A stretch of DNA of 64,000 bases. It comes from Fimenecus sp964557975. Lineage in GTDB: Bacteria; Bacillota; Clostridia; Oscillospirales; Acutalibacteraceae. Positions 22,957-31,569 of the stretch are shown here, one piece after another (positions within the stretch are counted from its first letter, which is position 1; each line of letters starts with the position of its first letter). The stretch covers positions 1-64,000 of the forward strand of contig CAZLCG010000002.1 of assembly GCA_964557975.1 (NCBI GenBank), written 5' to 3'. The notes beneath the pieces are model-generated. The model did no database searches, was not told the DNA's origin, and saw only the letters and a list, made by a program, of their open reading frames with translations. A program made the translations under genes and the position numbers.

Positions 22957-25860
22957 TTAACCGTCTTTATCCTCAGTTGTCGGTTCGGTTTTTTCCGCTT
23001 CATTTTCAGCATCATTTTCCGCTTTTGCTCGCTCAGAACTATTGCTGATTTCAAACGAAACAGGGGCAGGCGGCGCGTCATCCTCTGAAATTTCAAAATC
23101 TTTATCCGTGAAGCATTCCTCAACGGTCAGAGTAAATCCGTCGTCGTTAAGCGTTTCCCATTTATTTACCCGCTCCTTTTTCCAAAAAAGAGCTTTTCTG
23201 CGTTTTAATATAATAATTACCGTCGCGATAATAATGGTGGCAATCGAAATAAATTCGCCCATCATAAGACCCGAAGAAACATATCTTAAAGTTACGGTGT
23301 GTTCGCCTGCCGAAATGTTAAATCCGAGAAGCCCGTCGGAAATTTTAAAAATATCATCCTTTTCGACGCGCTTGCCGTCAACATAAATCCCCCAATTCGT
23401 GTCGTAGGGGATTGAGGTAAACACGGCGCAGTCCGTTCCCGCGTTTATGGTTCCCGAAAGATAAGTATCCGAATAACTTTCGATATTAAAATCGCCGGAT
23501 TTAAGATTATTATATCCTTCAACGAATTTTTCCTGATTAAGACCGTAGGCGTAGAACCTTATATTTCCATTGTCATCCGACTCGGAGATTGCCATATCAA
23601 CATATATTGTTTCACCGGCAGGTCTTAAACCGAGGTCGACAATATAGCCCTCGTCAAGCGTATCAAGCGTTTTTGAATACATAAGCGATGAAACCGAAAC
23701 GCTGTCAACGGATGAGGAATCAACATATATATAAACATTCTGCTCCGTTTCGGGCGTAATTTCAAAGCAGATGCTACCCGTTTGCCCGTCAACAATTTTG
23801 GTGAATTTCATATTTCCTTCTTCAATTCCCGTAATCAATAAATCGTTGATGTTTGTATAGGTTATATCGTCAAAGCCGAGCTTATTGAAAACGCCGTCAA
23901 CGCCGCTTGCCATTTTGAAAAGCTCGGACTGAGCGATAAACGGATTTCCGTAAATCGAAGAATCCCAATTTTTAATTTCACTGTCAGCCGCAAACGCAAC
24001 GGAAAGCGAATATTTATTTTCAAGTGCGGTAAAGCTGTTTACACTGAAAAGCTCGGAGTAAAGCTCGGTGTTAAAATCGTATTCGGTATTGTTCGCGATG
24101 TATTTAAGAGCGAACATAGCGTTGTAAACGGGAGTTTGAGGATAGTAAGTGTAGCTGTTTATATAGTTGCCGTACATACCGACGTCCTGCTGAAGGTTCG
24201 CGACGCTCTCGTACGCCATTGAAGAAAAGACCGATACGCCGTTATAATCAAACCAGCAAGGATCCATTCTTGTGCGCAGATCCGCAAGCTCCATACGGTA
24301 AAAGCCGCCGTCATATTCGTCCAGCTGCGCTTTAAGCTGCGTAAAGTCCTCATAGTCCGATGTGTAATTGGTTTTTGACTGATTCATTGAATAATTGTCG
24401 GTATTTCCGAGCGCGATTTCGGAGGAAACCGTACACAGCAGGAGAACAGCCAAAGCGGAATTGGCAAAGCGCCTGTCCTTGAAAAGATATATGATAACGG
24501 TGTAGCCTACCGCAAAAATAAGGCTTACCGCAAGGGAAATATCGTCAACATTTTTAGATGTAAGCTCCTCGACCAAAACAATAAATCCGACAATTCCTAT
24601 TCCGCACGCAAGAATTTGCCTGCCCGTGTATTCTTTTATATTTGTCAGCGCCTTGAATGCGAGAACAAGCAGAATAAACGAATACATAAACGAAAATCTG
24701 TAAGGCAAATCGTTTGGAAAATGCAGACCGTGCCAAAAGAAATTAAGATAGTTTATATTAAAGCTGAAATAAAGAACCGCAAGCAGAATAATATAAGAAG
24801 CCTTTTCCCTGATATTGATTTTTTTGGAGAAAAGATAGAGAGGAACAAGTATTACCGTAACGATACCGCAGTAAACATTTGGAAGCACATCGTTTCCGCT
24901 GCTTCTGATTGTCGCGTCCGTGCTTGCAAGGTGGTTCGCGAGGAAATCAAACACGGTGAAATACTTTGAAAATCCCGTCGGCGCGGAGCCTGACGTAGCG
25001 GAGCTTTGTGAAAGAATTGATAAAAGCGGGAAGATCGTTATCGCCGCAAGCATCGCCGCAACAACAGAATAAAAGGCAAATTTTAAGCCGCTCGAAATAA
25101 AAACGGAATTTTTAAGCCTTGCAATCAAATTATCTTTCGTTTCAAGCTCGTTGAATTTCTTTGAAATAGGGTAGTTTGAAAAGTAAAAGGTGAAAAAATA
25201 CAGAACGGAAAAAATGCAGACCATATATGCCATATAATAGTTTGCAAAAATCATAACGGCAAGTGAAACGCAGTAAAGCGCGGGCTTGCCTTTTTTTATT
25301 ATTCTTTCAATTCCGAGTATGATTATCGGGAACAGCACCATAGCGTCAAGCCACATTAAGTTCCAGTAATAAGCGACAAAGTATCCGCAGAAGGCGTAAA
25401 GCACGCCGAAGGCGGCTGTTACGGCGCTGTGCTTATTAAGAGAGCCTTTAAGATAATAGGTAAACGAGCAGGCGGAAAAAACAGCCTTGAGCATTATAAG
25501 AGAAGAAATGGCTTCGGTTATATTTTCATGCCCGAAAAACAGGATTATTAAAGTAAGGGGGCTTGAAAGATAGTTAAAGAAGTTGCCCAAAAACGTAGAG
25601 CCGAGACCCGAGTTCCACGAATAGATAAGCGATTCACCGCTTGTAATTCTGTCATAAAGCTCGGCAAAAAGCGGACCGTACTGATGGTACAGGTCCATTC
25701 TTAAAATAGTCATATCGCCGTAAGGCACAAGGTTATAGCAATAGGCGACAAGCTGTGTAATTAAAAACGCGACAAGTCCCGACAAAAGAACATATTTATT
25801 ATTTTTAAAAAACAAAGAAAATTTGCCCGCCGTATTACTTTTTAAATTGCTTTTTGACAT
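22957..25860 (-). CDS. YfhO family membrane protein (putative glycosyltransferase-like)
   Basis: A 967-residue integral membrane protein of the bacterial YfhO family. The N-terminal two-thirds carry about a dozen membrane helices with the family motif YNLVPYGDMTILRMDLYHQY near the first outer loop. A large extracytoplasmic C-terminal domain (about 500-870) follows, then a last helix (about 865-885) and an acidic cytoplasmic tail of about 80 residues. Bacillus and Listeria relatives act in lipoteichoic-acid glycosylation, so sugar transfer to a surface polymer is the likely role; no substrate can be read here. The ATG at 25860 has AAGGAG upstream. It is monocistronic on the minus strand, divergent from spoIIIAA. 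Confidence 0.9.
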   Translation of the reverse strand: MSKSNLKSNTAGKFSLFFKNNKYVLLSGLVAFLITQLVAYCYNLVPYGDMTILRMDLYHQYGPLFAELYDRITSGESLIYSWNSGLGSTFLGNFFNYLSSPLTLIILFFGHENITEAISSLIMLKAVFSACSFTYYLKGSLNKHSAVTAAFGVLYAFCGYFVAYYWNLMWLDAMVLFPIIILGIERIIKKGKPALYCVSLAVMIFANYYMAYMVCIFSVLYFFTFYFSNYPISKKFNELETKDNLIARLKNSVFISSGLKFAFYSVVAAMLAAITIFPLLSILSQSSATSGSAPTGFSKYFTVFDFLANHLASTDATIRSSGNDVLPNVYCGIVTVILVPLYLFSKKINIREKASYIILLAVLYFSFNINYLNFFWHGLHFPNDLPYRFSFMYSFILLVLAFKALTNIKEYTGRQILACGIGIVGFIVLVEELTSKNVDDISLAVSLIFAVGYTVIIYLFKDRRFANSALAVLLLCTVSSEIALGNTDNYSMNQSKTNYTSDYEDFTQLKAQLDEYDGGFYRMELADLRTRMDPCWFDYNGVSVFSSMAYESVANLQQDVGMYGNYINSYTYYPQTPVYNAMFALKYIANNTEYDFNTELYSELFSVNSFTALENKYSLSVAFAADSEIKNWDSSIYGNPFIAQSELFKMASGVDGVFNKLGFDDITYTNINDLLITGIEEGNMKFTKIVDGQTGSICFEITPETEQNVYIYVDSSSVDSVSVSSLMYSKTLDTLDEGYIVDLGLRPAGETIYVDMAISESDDNGNIRFYAYGLNQEKFVEGYNNLKSGDFNIESYSDTYLSGTINAGTDCAVFTSIPYDTNWGIYVDGKRVEKDDIFKISDGLLGFNISAGEHTVTLRYVSSGLMMGEFISIATIIIATVIIILKRRKALFWKKERVNKWETLNDDGFTLTVEECFTDKDFEISEDDAPPAPVSFEISNSSERAKAENDAENEAEKTEPTTEDKDG

Positions 25861-25973
25861 TGTAGCTCTCCTTACCTGAAGTTATTAGAATTTTACCATA
25901 AATTATAAAGTCTTTCAAGTAATTATGTAATAATTCGGGACAAGTACAAATATATATTTTTGAGGTGATAAAT

Positions 25974-26990
25974 ATGGGATGTACTCAAAGGCTCGGCACG
26001 GTGCTGCCGCTTTTACCCGTATCGGTCAAAACGCCTTTGGAAAAATGCGGAAGCAATCTCGAAGGACTGCGCGAAATAAGGCTGCGTTCATCAAAGCCCG
26101 TTGTTCTTGTTACCGACAGAGGCTGCTCGTTTTTAACCGATTTCGGCAAGCAAACCTATCTTTTGCGCGACTCGCTTGTCAGCGTCAGCAGGGAGGAGCT
26201 TAACGAAACGGTAAAAAGAGTTTGCGGTTATTCGGTTTACACTCACGAGGACGATATAATAAACGGCTTTGTAACAGTGAGGGGAGGTCACCGTGTCGGT
26301 CTATGCGGTACGGCGGTGACCGAAAACGGAAAAACAGTTTCCGTAAGGGATATTAACAGCGTTAATATCAGAATTGCCGACGAGGTTTTCGGATGCGCCG
26401 ACGGGATATTAAAATCCGAATTTACCGACGGACTTAAAAATATTATTATTGCCGGTATGCCGCTTTCGGGAAAAACCACCGTTTTAAGGGATTTGGCAAG
26501 GCAGCTGTCGGACGGGTGCTGCGGGCGCTTTTATAAATGCGCCGTAATTGACGAACGAAGCGAAATAGCCGCGGTTAACAACGGTACATTTGAAAACGAC
26601 GTCGGTCATAATACGGATGTTTTAAGTAATTACCCGAAAGCGGAAGCCATCAGCGCGGCGGTAAGGACCCTTTCGCCCGATATTGTTTTCTGCGACGAAA
26701 CCGCCGCCGAGGAGGAGGCGGACGCAATTCTCAACGGTATTATGTGCGGCGTTCATTTTGCGGTAACCGTCCATATCGGCAGCATAAACGACTTGTATCT
26801 TCGCTCCGTTCCCAAAAGGCTTATAAACAGTGGACTTTTCCAAAGCGCCGTTATTCTCGGAACAGGTACAAGCACGGGTAAAATTTCGGAAATTATAAAG
26901 GTCGGTGAGCAAATTGAAAACCGTGGGAATAACGCTTATAGCGTCGATATGCCTTATAACAGGATATTTTACGGGAAAGCGGTGCCTTGA
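25974..26990 (+). CDS. spoIIIAA: Stage III sporulation protein AA (secretion ATPase)
   Basis: A 338-residue ATPase of the type II/IV secretion-ATPase family, the likely energy source of the SpoIIIA-SpoIIQ channel joining mother cell and forespore. Walker A is GMPLSGKTT, and the Walker B-like region is SPDIVFCDETAAEEE. HVGFVTVRGGHRVGLCG-type motifs (here NGFVTVRGGHRVGLCG) mark the family. The ATG at 25974 has AGGTG 6 nt upstream; a GTG at 25965 is less well placed. Its 3' end overlaps spoIIIAB by 86 nt. It is the first of eight genes; a sigma-E promoter is expected, but I could not identify one confidently. Confidence 0.95.
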   Translation: MGCTQRLGTVLPLLPVSVKTPLEKCGSNLEGLREIRLRSSKPVVLVTDRGCSFLTDFGKQTYLLRDSLVSVSREELNETVKRVCGYSVYTHEDDIINGFVTVRGGHRVGLCGTAVTENGKTVSVRDINSVNIRIADEVFGCADGILKSEFTDGLKNIIIAGMPLSGKTTVLRDLARQLSDGCCGRFYKCAVIDERSEIAAVNNGTFENDVGHNTDVLSNYPKAEAISAAVRTLSPDIVFCDETAAEEEADAILNGIMCGVHFAVTVHIGSINDLYLRSVPKRLINSGLFQSAVILGTGTSTGKISEIIKVGEQIENRGNNAYSVDMPYNRIFYGKAVP

Positions 26991-27423
26991 GCGTGTGAAG
27001 CTGACGGAAAGCATAATACTGATGATAAAAGCCCTTAAAACTCAAATCGAGTTTTCTCGGCTTCCCGTCTTAAGTCTGCTTGAATATCTGAGCGAATGCG
27101 GGGATTTTTCAAAGCTGACCTTTTTAAACGATACGGCTCGGCTTATGAAAAACGGGGAAGATTTTATTTCCGCGTGGGATAGGGCGCTTGTCTCGTTCTC
27201 CGAAGGCTCAAGTCTTAACAGTGACGAAATCGGTCTTTTAAGGTCGTTCGCCAACGGACTGGGAAGCTCCGACCTGTCGGGTCAGATGAGCAACTGCGAC
27301 ACATACATAAATCTTTTTGAGTTAAAGCTCGGTACGCTTAAATTAAAAAGCGAAGGCACGGTTAAAATATGCAATTCACTCGGGTTTATGTCGGCGGCGC
27401 TTGTGATAATAGTGTTTTATTAA
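26905..27423 (+). CDS. spoIIIAB: Stage III sporulation protein AB
   Basis: A 172-residue protein with an N-terminal membrane helix (about 8-25), a soluble helical bundle like type II secretion GspF proteins, and a C-terminal hydrophobic helix. The region LILMIKALKTQIEFSRLPV matches the family pattern of a long helix followed by L-P. It starts at GTG 26905 (or TTG 26914) well inside spoIIIAA in another frame. The first helix must be kept, so the overlap of 70-86 nt is real. It is part of the mother-cell half of the feeding-tube channel. Confidence 0.88.
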   Translation: MSKLKTVGITLIASICLITGYFTGKRCLERVKLTESIILMIKALKTQIEFSRLPVLSLLEYLSECGDFSKLTFLNDTARLMKNGEDFISAWDRALVSFSEGSSLNSDEIGLLRSFANGLGSSDLSGQMSNCDTYINLFELKLGTLKLKSEGTVKICNSLGFMSAALVIIVFY

Positions 27424-27435
27424 AACGGAGGAATT

Positions 27436-27630
27436 ATGGAAGTTGATTTCATTCTTAAAGTTGCGGGAATCGGAATAATCGTCGCCGTGCTTAATCAGGT
27501 GCTTTCAAAAACGGGCAGGGAGGAATATGCCACCTTAACGGTAATCGCCGGAATAATCGTTGTTGTTTTGATGCTTATACCGCAGTTCTCAACGCTTACG
27601 GATATAATTAAATCAACATTTGATTTTTGA
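27436..27630 (+). CDS. spoIIIAC: Stage III sporulation protein AC
   Basis: A 64-residue membrane protein of the SpoIIIAC/AD family, with two hydrophobic helices separated by KTGREEYATL. The family signature (VLSKTGREE) and small size match. It follows spoIIIAB after 12 nt, with ACGGAGGA at the start. It precedes AD with a 1-nt gap. Confidence 0.92.
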   Translation: MEVDFILKVAGIGIIVAVLNQVLSKTGREEYATLTVIAGIIVVVLMLIPQFSTLTDIIKSTFDF

Positions 27631-27631
27631 T

Positions 27632-28012
27632 ATGATTAAAACCGTTCTCATAATAATGACAGGGCTTGTTTTTATAATAATTCTTCGCTCGGCAAGACCT
27701 GAATATTCATTTTTAACCCGTCTTGCAATAATCGCGCTTGTCTGCGTTTCAATACTTTCGGCTGTTGACGCGGTGCTTGAGGGGCTTACAGTGTTCACAC
27801 AGCTTTCGCAAATAAACGAAAGCTATATAAAAATCGGAATAAAGGCGCTCGGAATATCGCTTGTTACTCAAACAGCGTCCGATATATGCAAGGACTGCGG
27901 AGAAACAGCGCTGTCCGTTCAGGTAGAGCTTGCGGGCAGGCTCGCAAACGTGGGCATAGCGATGCCGATAATAGAAAAATTACTCGAATTAAGCATAGGC
28001 TTACTTACATAA
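27632..28012 (+). CDS. spoIIIAD: Stage III sporulation protein AD
   Basis: A 126-residue membrane protein related to SpoIIIAC, with three to four hydrophobic helices. SARPEYSFL and TQTASDICKDCGE are typical family motifs. The ATG at 27632 follows the AC stop by 1 nt, implying coupling; an in-frame TTG at 27620 would overlap. It is a component of the SpoIIIA channel in the outer forespore membrane. Confidence 0.93.
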   Translation: MIKTVLIIMTGLVFIIILRSARPEYSFLTRLAIIALVCVSILSAVDAVLEGLTVFTQLSQINESYIKIGIKALGISLVTQTASDICKDCGETALSVQVELAGRLANVGIAMPIIEKLLELSIGLLT

Positions 28013-28020
28013 ATTGCCGT

Positions 28021-29115
28021 ATGAAAAAAATATTAAAAATTATATCGATTATGTTTATACTTCTCGCCATGTTAAGCGTAAAAGCAAGCGCAAATGAGGC
28101 TGAGGATTACAAAGACATATATAACGAGGTAAATTCCTCGGTCGAGGAGCTGCTGAACGAAGCCGGAATAAACGACGTTGATTTTGAAGAGCTTTTTAAC
28201 CTGTCCCCGAGAAAGGTTATTGATGTTTTTATAAATATTTTTAAAAACAGTCTTTCCTTGCCCTTGAAAAGCGCGTGCATAACCGCGGCGCTTATAATAA
28301 TGCAGTCCGTTTTAAATTCTCTTTCGGGCGGGAAGCTCGGCGAAAATGTCAGCGTATCCTTTGCATTGAGCGCGGTTATTGTTTCGTCTGCTGTAATTCC
28401 GCTGTGCGAAGCATTGGTTTCTGCGGCGTCCTCGGTAAAAACGGTTTCGGATTTTATGCTTTTGTTTATTCCCGTTTTTACAGGCGTTGTTTCTGCGAGC
28501 GGTCAGCCGCTTTCGGCTTTTTCTTACAGCGGGATAATGCTGTTTTTTGCCGAGGCTTTGGAAAAAATTTCAAGCGTGATTATTTTACCCACGGTATCCG
28601 TTTTAACGGTAATAAACGTCTTTTCGGGTCTGAAAACCGACGTCGACGCAGAAGCCTTGACAAAGGCTGTAAAAAAGATAATTACCGTGTTTTTAAGTGT
28701 TTCATCAACACTTTTTGTCGGACTCGTTTCTTTAAAGGGCAGTCTTGCCGTATCCGCCGACAGTCTTGCCGTTAAAGGTATTAAGCTTTTATCGGGCAGT
28801 GTGATTCCGATAGTCGGCAGCGCTCTCGGCGACGCGGTAACGTCGGTGTTAGGCTCATTTTCTCTTATAAAAAGCACCTTGGGAGTTTTCGGAATAATCG
28901 CTGTTGTTTTAACCGTCCTGCCGTCGGTTGCCGAGCTTTTGGCATGGTATTTTTCAATATCCTTATGCTCGCTTTTAAGCTCATCCTTCGGCAACAACAG
29001 CGTAAGAGCAATTCTTGACAGTCTTTTATCCTTGATTTCAATCGTGAATGTCGTCACGCTTCTCAGCGGAGCGGTTTTTATTCTTTCAACGGGCGTAATA
29101 TTGAGTTTGCGGTGA
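28021..29115 (+). CDS. spoIIIAE: Stage III sporulation protein AE
   Basis: A 364-residue polytopic membrane protein of the SpoIIIAE family, the largest membrane component of the channel and possibly transporter-like. An N-terminal signal peptide (about 1-24, ending KASA) is followed by a short soluble region and about eight membrane helices from residue 75 on. The ATG at 28021 lies 8 nt after spoIIIAD; longer in-frame extensions would overlap AD and lack a ribosome binding site. Length matches the family. Confidence 0.93.
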   Translation: MKKILKIISIMFILLAMLSVKASANEAEDYKDIYNEVNSSVEELLNEAGINDVDFEELFNLSPRKVIDVFINIFKNSLSLPLKSACITAALIIMQSVLNSLSGGKLGENVSVSFALSAVIVSSAVIPLCEALVSAASSVKTVSDFMLLFIPVFTGVVSASGQPLSAFSYSGIMLFFAEALEKISSVIILPTVSVLTVINVFSGLKTDVDAEALTKAVKKIITVFLSVSSTLFVGLVSLKGSLAVSADSLAVKGIKLLSGSVIPIVGSALGDAVTSVLGSFSLIKSTLGVFGIIAVVLTVLPSVAELLAWYFSISLCSLLSSSFGNNSVRAILDSLLSLISIVNVVTLLSGAVFILSTGVILSLR

Positions 29116-29121
29116 GTTAAA

Positions 29122-29571
29122 ATGGAAAATATTAAACAGTGGACCGTATCGGTCTGCGCGGTTATTGCGATAACCGCAATACTTAAATATTTAATTCCCG
29201 AAGGTAAACTGAAAAAAACCTCGGAGGCGGTTTTGTCGCTTATAGTTCTTGCGGTCACTCTTACGCCGTTTTTTAATAACGAATTTATTTCGGACAGCTC
29301 GTTTAACGATTACGGTTTTTTTAACGATATAGACGAATACAGCAGCTCGGACGCATACGGCGAGGCGCTTGAAAAGACAATCGGCGGCATATTAACGGAA
29401 AACGGAATCGCGTTTAATGAAATAACCGTTAATACGAATATTGACGGCGAGGCTTACATAAATATTAGCGATATTGAAATCGTACTTCAAAACAAAGATG
29501 ATAAAGAAAAGGCGCGCGCCTTGCTCAGCGAAAAGCTCGGTATAGATTCTTCGTCGTTTTCGGTGAGGTGA
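29122..29571 (+). CDS. spoIIIAF: Stage III sporulation protein AF
   Basis: A 149-residue protein with two N-terminal membrane helices (about 8-25 and 35-52) and a soluble ring-building-motif-like domain. Residues ALEKTIGGILTENGIAFNEI and following fit the SpoIIIAF family, which can form oligomeric rings. It overlaps spoIIIAG in the GTGA or adjacent start area. Confidence 0.88.
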   Translation: MENIKQWTVSVCAVIAITAILKYLIPEGKLKKTSEAVLSLIVLAVTLTPFFNNEFISDSSFNDYGFFNDIDEYSSSDAYGEALEKTIGGILTENGIAFNEITVNTNIDGEAYINISDIEIVLQNKDDKEKARALLSEKLGIDSSSFSVR

Positions 29572-29576
29572 AAGAC

Positions 29577-30128
29577 TTGAAAATAAAAGAAAAAATATCG
29601 GAAATTTTAAAAAAAGATAAAAAGCTTTGCATAGTTGTCACAGTCGGAATAATAGGTGTTTTGCTTATTGCCCTGTCGGAGCTTCCCGCTTTAAATAATC
29701 AAAGCGAGGCTCAAGCGGAAAGCGCCGAAAATCGGCAAAATACAAGCTATGAAAAAGACCTTGAAACAAGACTTACTCAAATACTTTCCGAGGTTGACGG
29801 AGCGGGAAAGGTAAGCGTTATGGTAACCGTTTATTCACAAGGCGTTTCAGAATTTGCGACAAACAGCACTGCGGATGTTAAAACACAGCAGGATTCATCT
29901 CAGGAAAAGACCGAGAACGAATATGTCGTCATCGACGGAGTAAACGGCGACGAATGTGTTGCGCTTCGCTCGACCGCGCCCGAGGTTCAGGGCGTTTTGG
30001 TGGTTTGCTCGGGAGGGGATAACGGGACTGTGAAAAACAATATAACAAACGCCGTTTCCGATTTGCTCGGTATAAGCACGAACAGTGTGACGGTTATAAA
30101 AATGAAAAACACGGAGGAAGCACAATGA
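29577..30128 (+). CDS. spoIIIAG: Stage III sporulation protein AG (channel ring)
   Basis: A 183-residue single-pass protein. The helix at about 18-38 (CIVVTVGIIGVLLIAL) precedes a linker and a C-terminal ring-building domain (DGAGKVSVMVTVY...). The Bacillus protein forms a 30-fold ring between the two membranes. I chose TTG 29577 since GAGGTG lies 6 nt upstream; GTG 29568, overlapping the AF stop, is the alternative. It overlaps spoIIIAH by 4 nt. Confidence 0.9.
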   Translation: MKIKEKISEILKKDKKLCIVVTVGIIGVLLIALSELPALNNQSEAQAESAENRQNTSYEKDLETRLTQILSEVDGAGKVSVMVTVYSQGVSEFATNSTADVKTQQDSSQEKTENEYVVIDGVNGDECVALRSTAPEVQGVLVVCSGGDNGTVKNNITNAVSDLLGISTNSVTVIKMKNTEEAQ

Positions 30129-30664
30129 GCTTAACAGTAAAAAGAAAACAGATAGTTTTAGCGGGACTTGCGGTAGCTTTGGCAACCGCTATGTATGTAA
30201 ATTGGTATTACACAAGACCGGCGGGCGAAGAGCAGAACGGAATATCCGTTGAATCGACCGAAGAGACCACGCAGCAGGTAAACCTCGGCGACGCGCAGTA
30301 TGTAAACGCGGGAGTGGGAAACGAATATTTTTCGGAGGCACAGTTAAAACGCTCTCAGGCTCAGGATGAGGCAAAGGCTGCGCTTAACGAAATAATCACG
30401 AGTGAAACGGCAGACGCCGAAAGCAAGGCTGAGGCTGAAAAGTTGCTTGAAAAGCTGGCGGCTGACATAATTCTTCAGTCTGAGGTTGAAAGCCTTATTA
30501 AGGCAAAAACGGGCGGCGAGGTGTATGCGTCTCTCGGGGAAACTGCGGAAATTGTGCTTTCAAAAGATACTCTTAAAGACGGGACGGCTGTGCAGATCAC
30601 TGACATTATTACAAATAAAACGGATATTCCTTCAGAAAAAATTACAATCGTTGAAGTAAAATAG
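30125..30664 (+). CDS. spoIIIAH: Stage III sporulation protein AH
   Basis: A 179-residue membrane-anchored protein with an N-terminal helix (about 10-28, ending YVNWYYT) and a long charged helix then an RBM-type domain. In Bacillus it binds SpoIIQ from the forespore to zip the two membranes together. YFSEAQLKRSQAQDEA and KTGGEVYASLGE are close to family motifs. It ends the operon. The next gene has its own promoter starting within this stop codon. Confidence 0.93.
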   Translation: MSLTVKRKQIVLAGLAVALATAMYVNWYYTRPAGEEQNGISVESTEETTQQVNLGDAQYVNAGVGNEYFSEAQLKRSQAQDEAKAALNEIITSETADAESKAEAEKLLEKLAADIILQSEVESLIKAKTGGEVYASLGETAEIVLSKDTLKDGTAVQITDIITNKTDIPSEKITIVEVK

Positions 30665-30692
30665 TTGTTTATTTTAAACTTTGTGGTATAAT
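30665..30692 (+). promoter_or_regulatory. Promoter of the Asp23 gene
   Basis: TTGTTT (30665-30670), a 16-nt spacer and TATAAT (30687-30692). It starts right after the spoIIIAH stop codon and separates vegetative expression of asp23 from the sporulation operon. Confidence 0.6.
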
Positions 30693-30717
30693 AGTGGAAA
30701 GAAAGGTGGTCTTTCCA

Positions 30718-31101
30718 ATGATATTTCGTGATAAAACACCGCAAAGCGAAGTTGTAATTTCAAACGATGTTATAGCGTCCATCGCCGCTAATGCCGTTAA
30801 GGACGTCGAGGGCTTCGGCTCGTTTACAACAAGAACGCCCGATATGCTTACGCAGGCTTTGCAGGCTTACGATAAATCCGCATTAAAGTCAGTCAAGGTC
30901 CGATGCCTTGATAACGACGTAAAAATTCAGATGTATATCAACGTTTTGAGCGGTACAAACGTACAGACCGTTTCCGCGGCGATACAAAGAACGGTTAAAA
31001 ATTCCGTTCAGAGTATGACGGGAAAGGTCGTTTCCGAAGTTAATGTTTGTATCCAAGGAATTGATTTTTGCGAACCTGATGAATTGAATGCGAATTCTTA
31101 A
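30718..31101 (+). CDS. Asp23/Gls24 family envelope stress protein
   Basis: A 127-residue Asp23/YloU-type protein (YqhY-like). The family signature VISNDVIASIAANAVKDVEGF is at the N-terminus, and the rest is a small alpha/beta domain with VNVCIQGIDF near the end. In Bacillus the relative at this locus (between acc genes and nusB) affects acetyl-CoA carboxylase activity. The ATG at 30718 has AAAGGTGG upstream; a GTG at 30694 inside the promoter is unlikely. A strong terminator follows, so it is probably monocistronic, although nusB could receive read-through. Confidence 0.9.
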   Translation: MIFRDKTPQSEVVISNDVIASIAANAVKDVEGFGSFTTRTPDMLTQALQAYDKSALKSVKVRCLDNDVKIQMYINVLSGTNVQTVSAAIQRTVKNSVQSMTGKVVSEVNVCIQGIDFCEPDELNANS

Positions 31102-31109
31102 AAGCATTT

Positions 31110-31146
31110 GGCTCTCCGCAAAAATTCACGGAGAGCCTGTTTTTTG
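31110..31146 (+). terminator. Intrinsic terminator between asp23 and nusB
   Basis: GGCTCTCCG (31110-31118) pairs perfectly with CGGAGAGCC (31129-31137), followed by TGTTTTTT. Confidence 0.88.
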
Positions 31147-31161
31147 TATCGGAGGAATACT

Positions 31162-31569
31162 ATGACAAGAACCGAAGAACGCGAGCAGGCGTTTATTCTT
31201 ATCTTTGAAAAGGCTTTTAACCCTGACGTCAGCGTGGACAATCTTATTGAATATGCCCAAGAAACCGAGCTGTTCGGGCAGTCGCTTTTTTCACAGTCCC
31301 TTGCAAAAAGCGCGTATGAAAATATCGAAGATATCGACTCTGTTATCGAGAAATATTCGGTCGGCTGGAAAAAATCGAGACTGCCGAAGGTTACTCTTTC
31401 AATACTCAGGCTTGCGATATGCGAGATAATGTTTGTTGACTCGGTACCCGAAAGCGTTTCGGTTAACGAAGCCGTTGAGCTTGCAAAAAAATACGCCGCT
31501 CCGTCCGACGCAGCCTTTATTAACGGGATTTTAGGTACATATTTAAGGAGCAGAATTCAAGATGAGTAG
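31162..31569 (+). CDS. nusB: Transcription antitermination factor NusB
   Basis: A 135-residue all-helical NusB that, with NusE/S10, promotes antitermination in rRNA transcription. MTRTEEREQAFILIFE at the start, the SVNEAVELAKKYA motif and FINGILG are characteristic. The ATG at 31162 follows CGGAGGAA; a longer in-frame extension crosses the preceding terminator and is rejected. The next gene overlaps its end by 8 nt. Confidence 0.95.
   Translation: MTRTEEREQAFILIFEKAFNPDVSVDNLIEYAQETELFGQSLFSQSLAKSAYENIEDIDSVIEKYSVGWKKSRLPKVTLSILRLAICEIMFVDSVPESVSVNEAVELAKKYAAPSDAAFINGILGTYLRSRIQDE

Noticed and set aside
25900..25973. Sigma-E promoter of the spoIIIA operon
   Set aside because: One is expected from Bacillus, but no pair of -35/-10 elements near the start fits well enough to mark.
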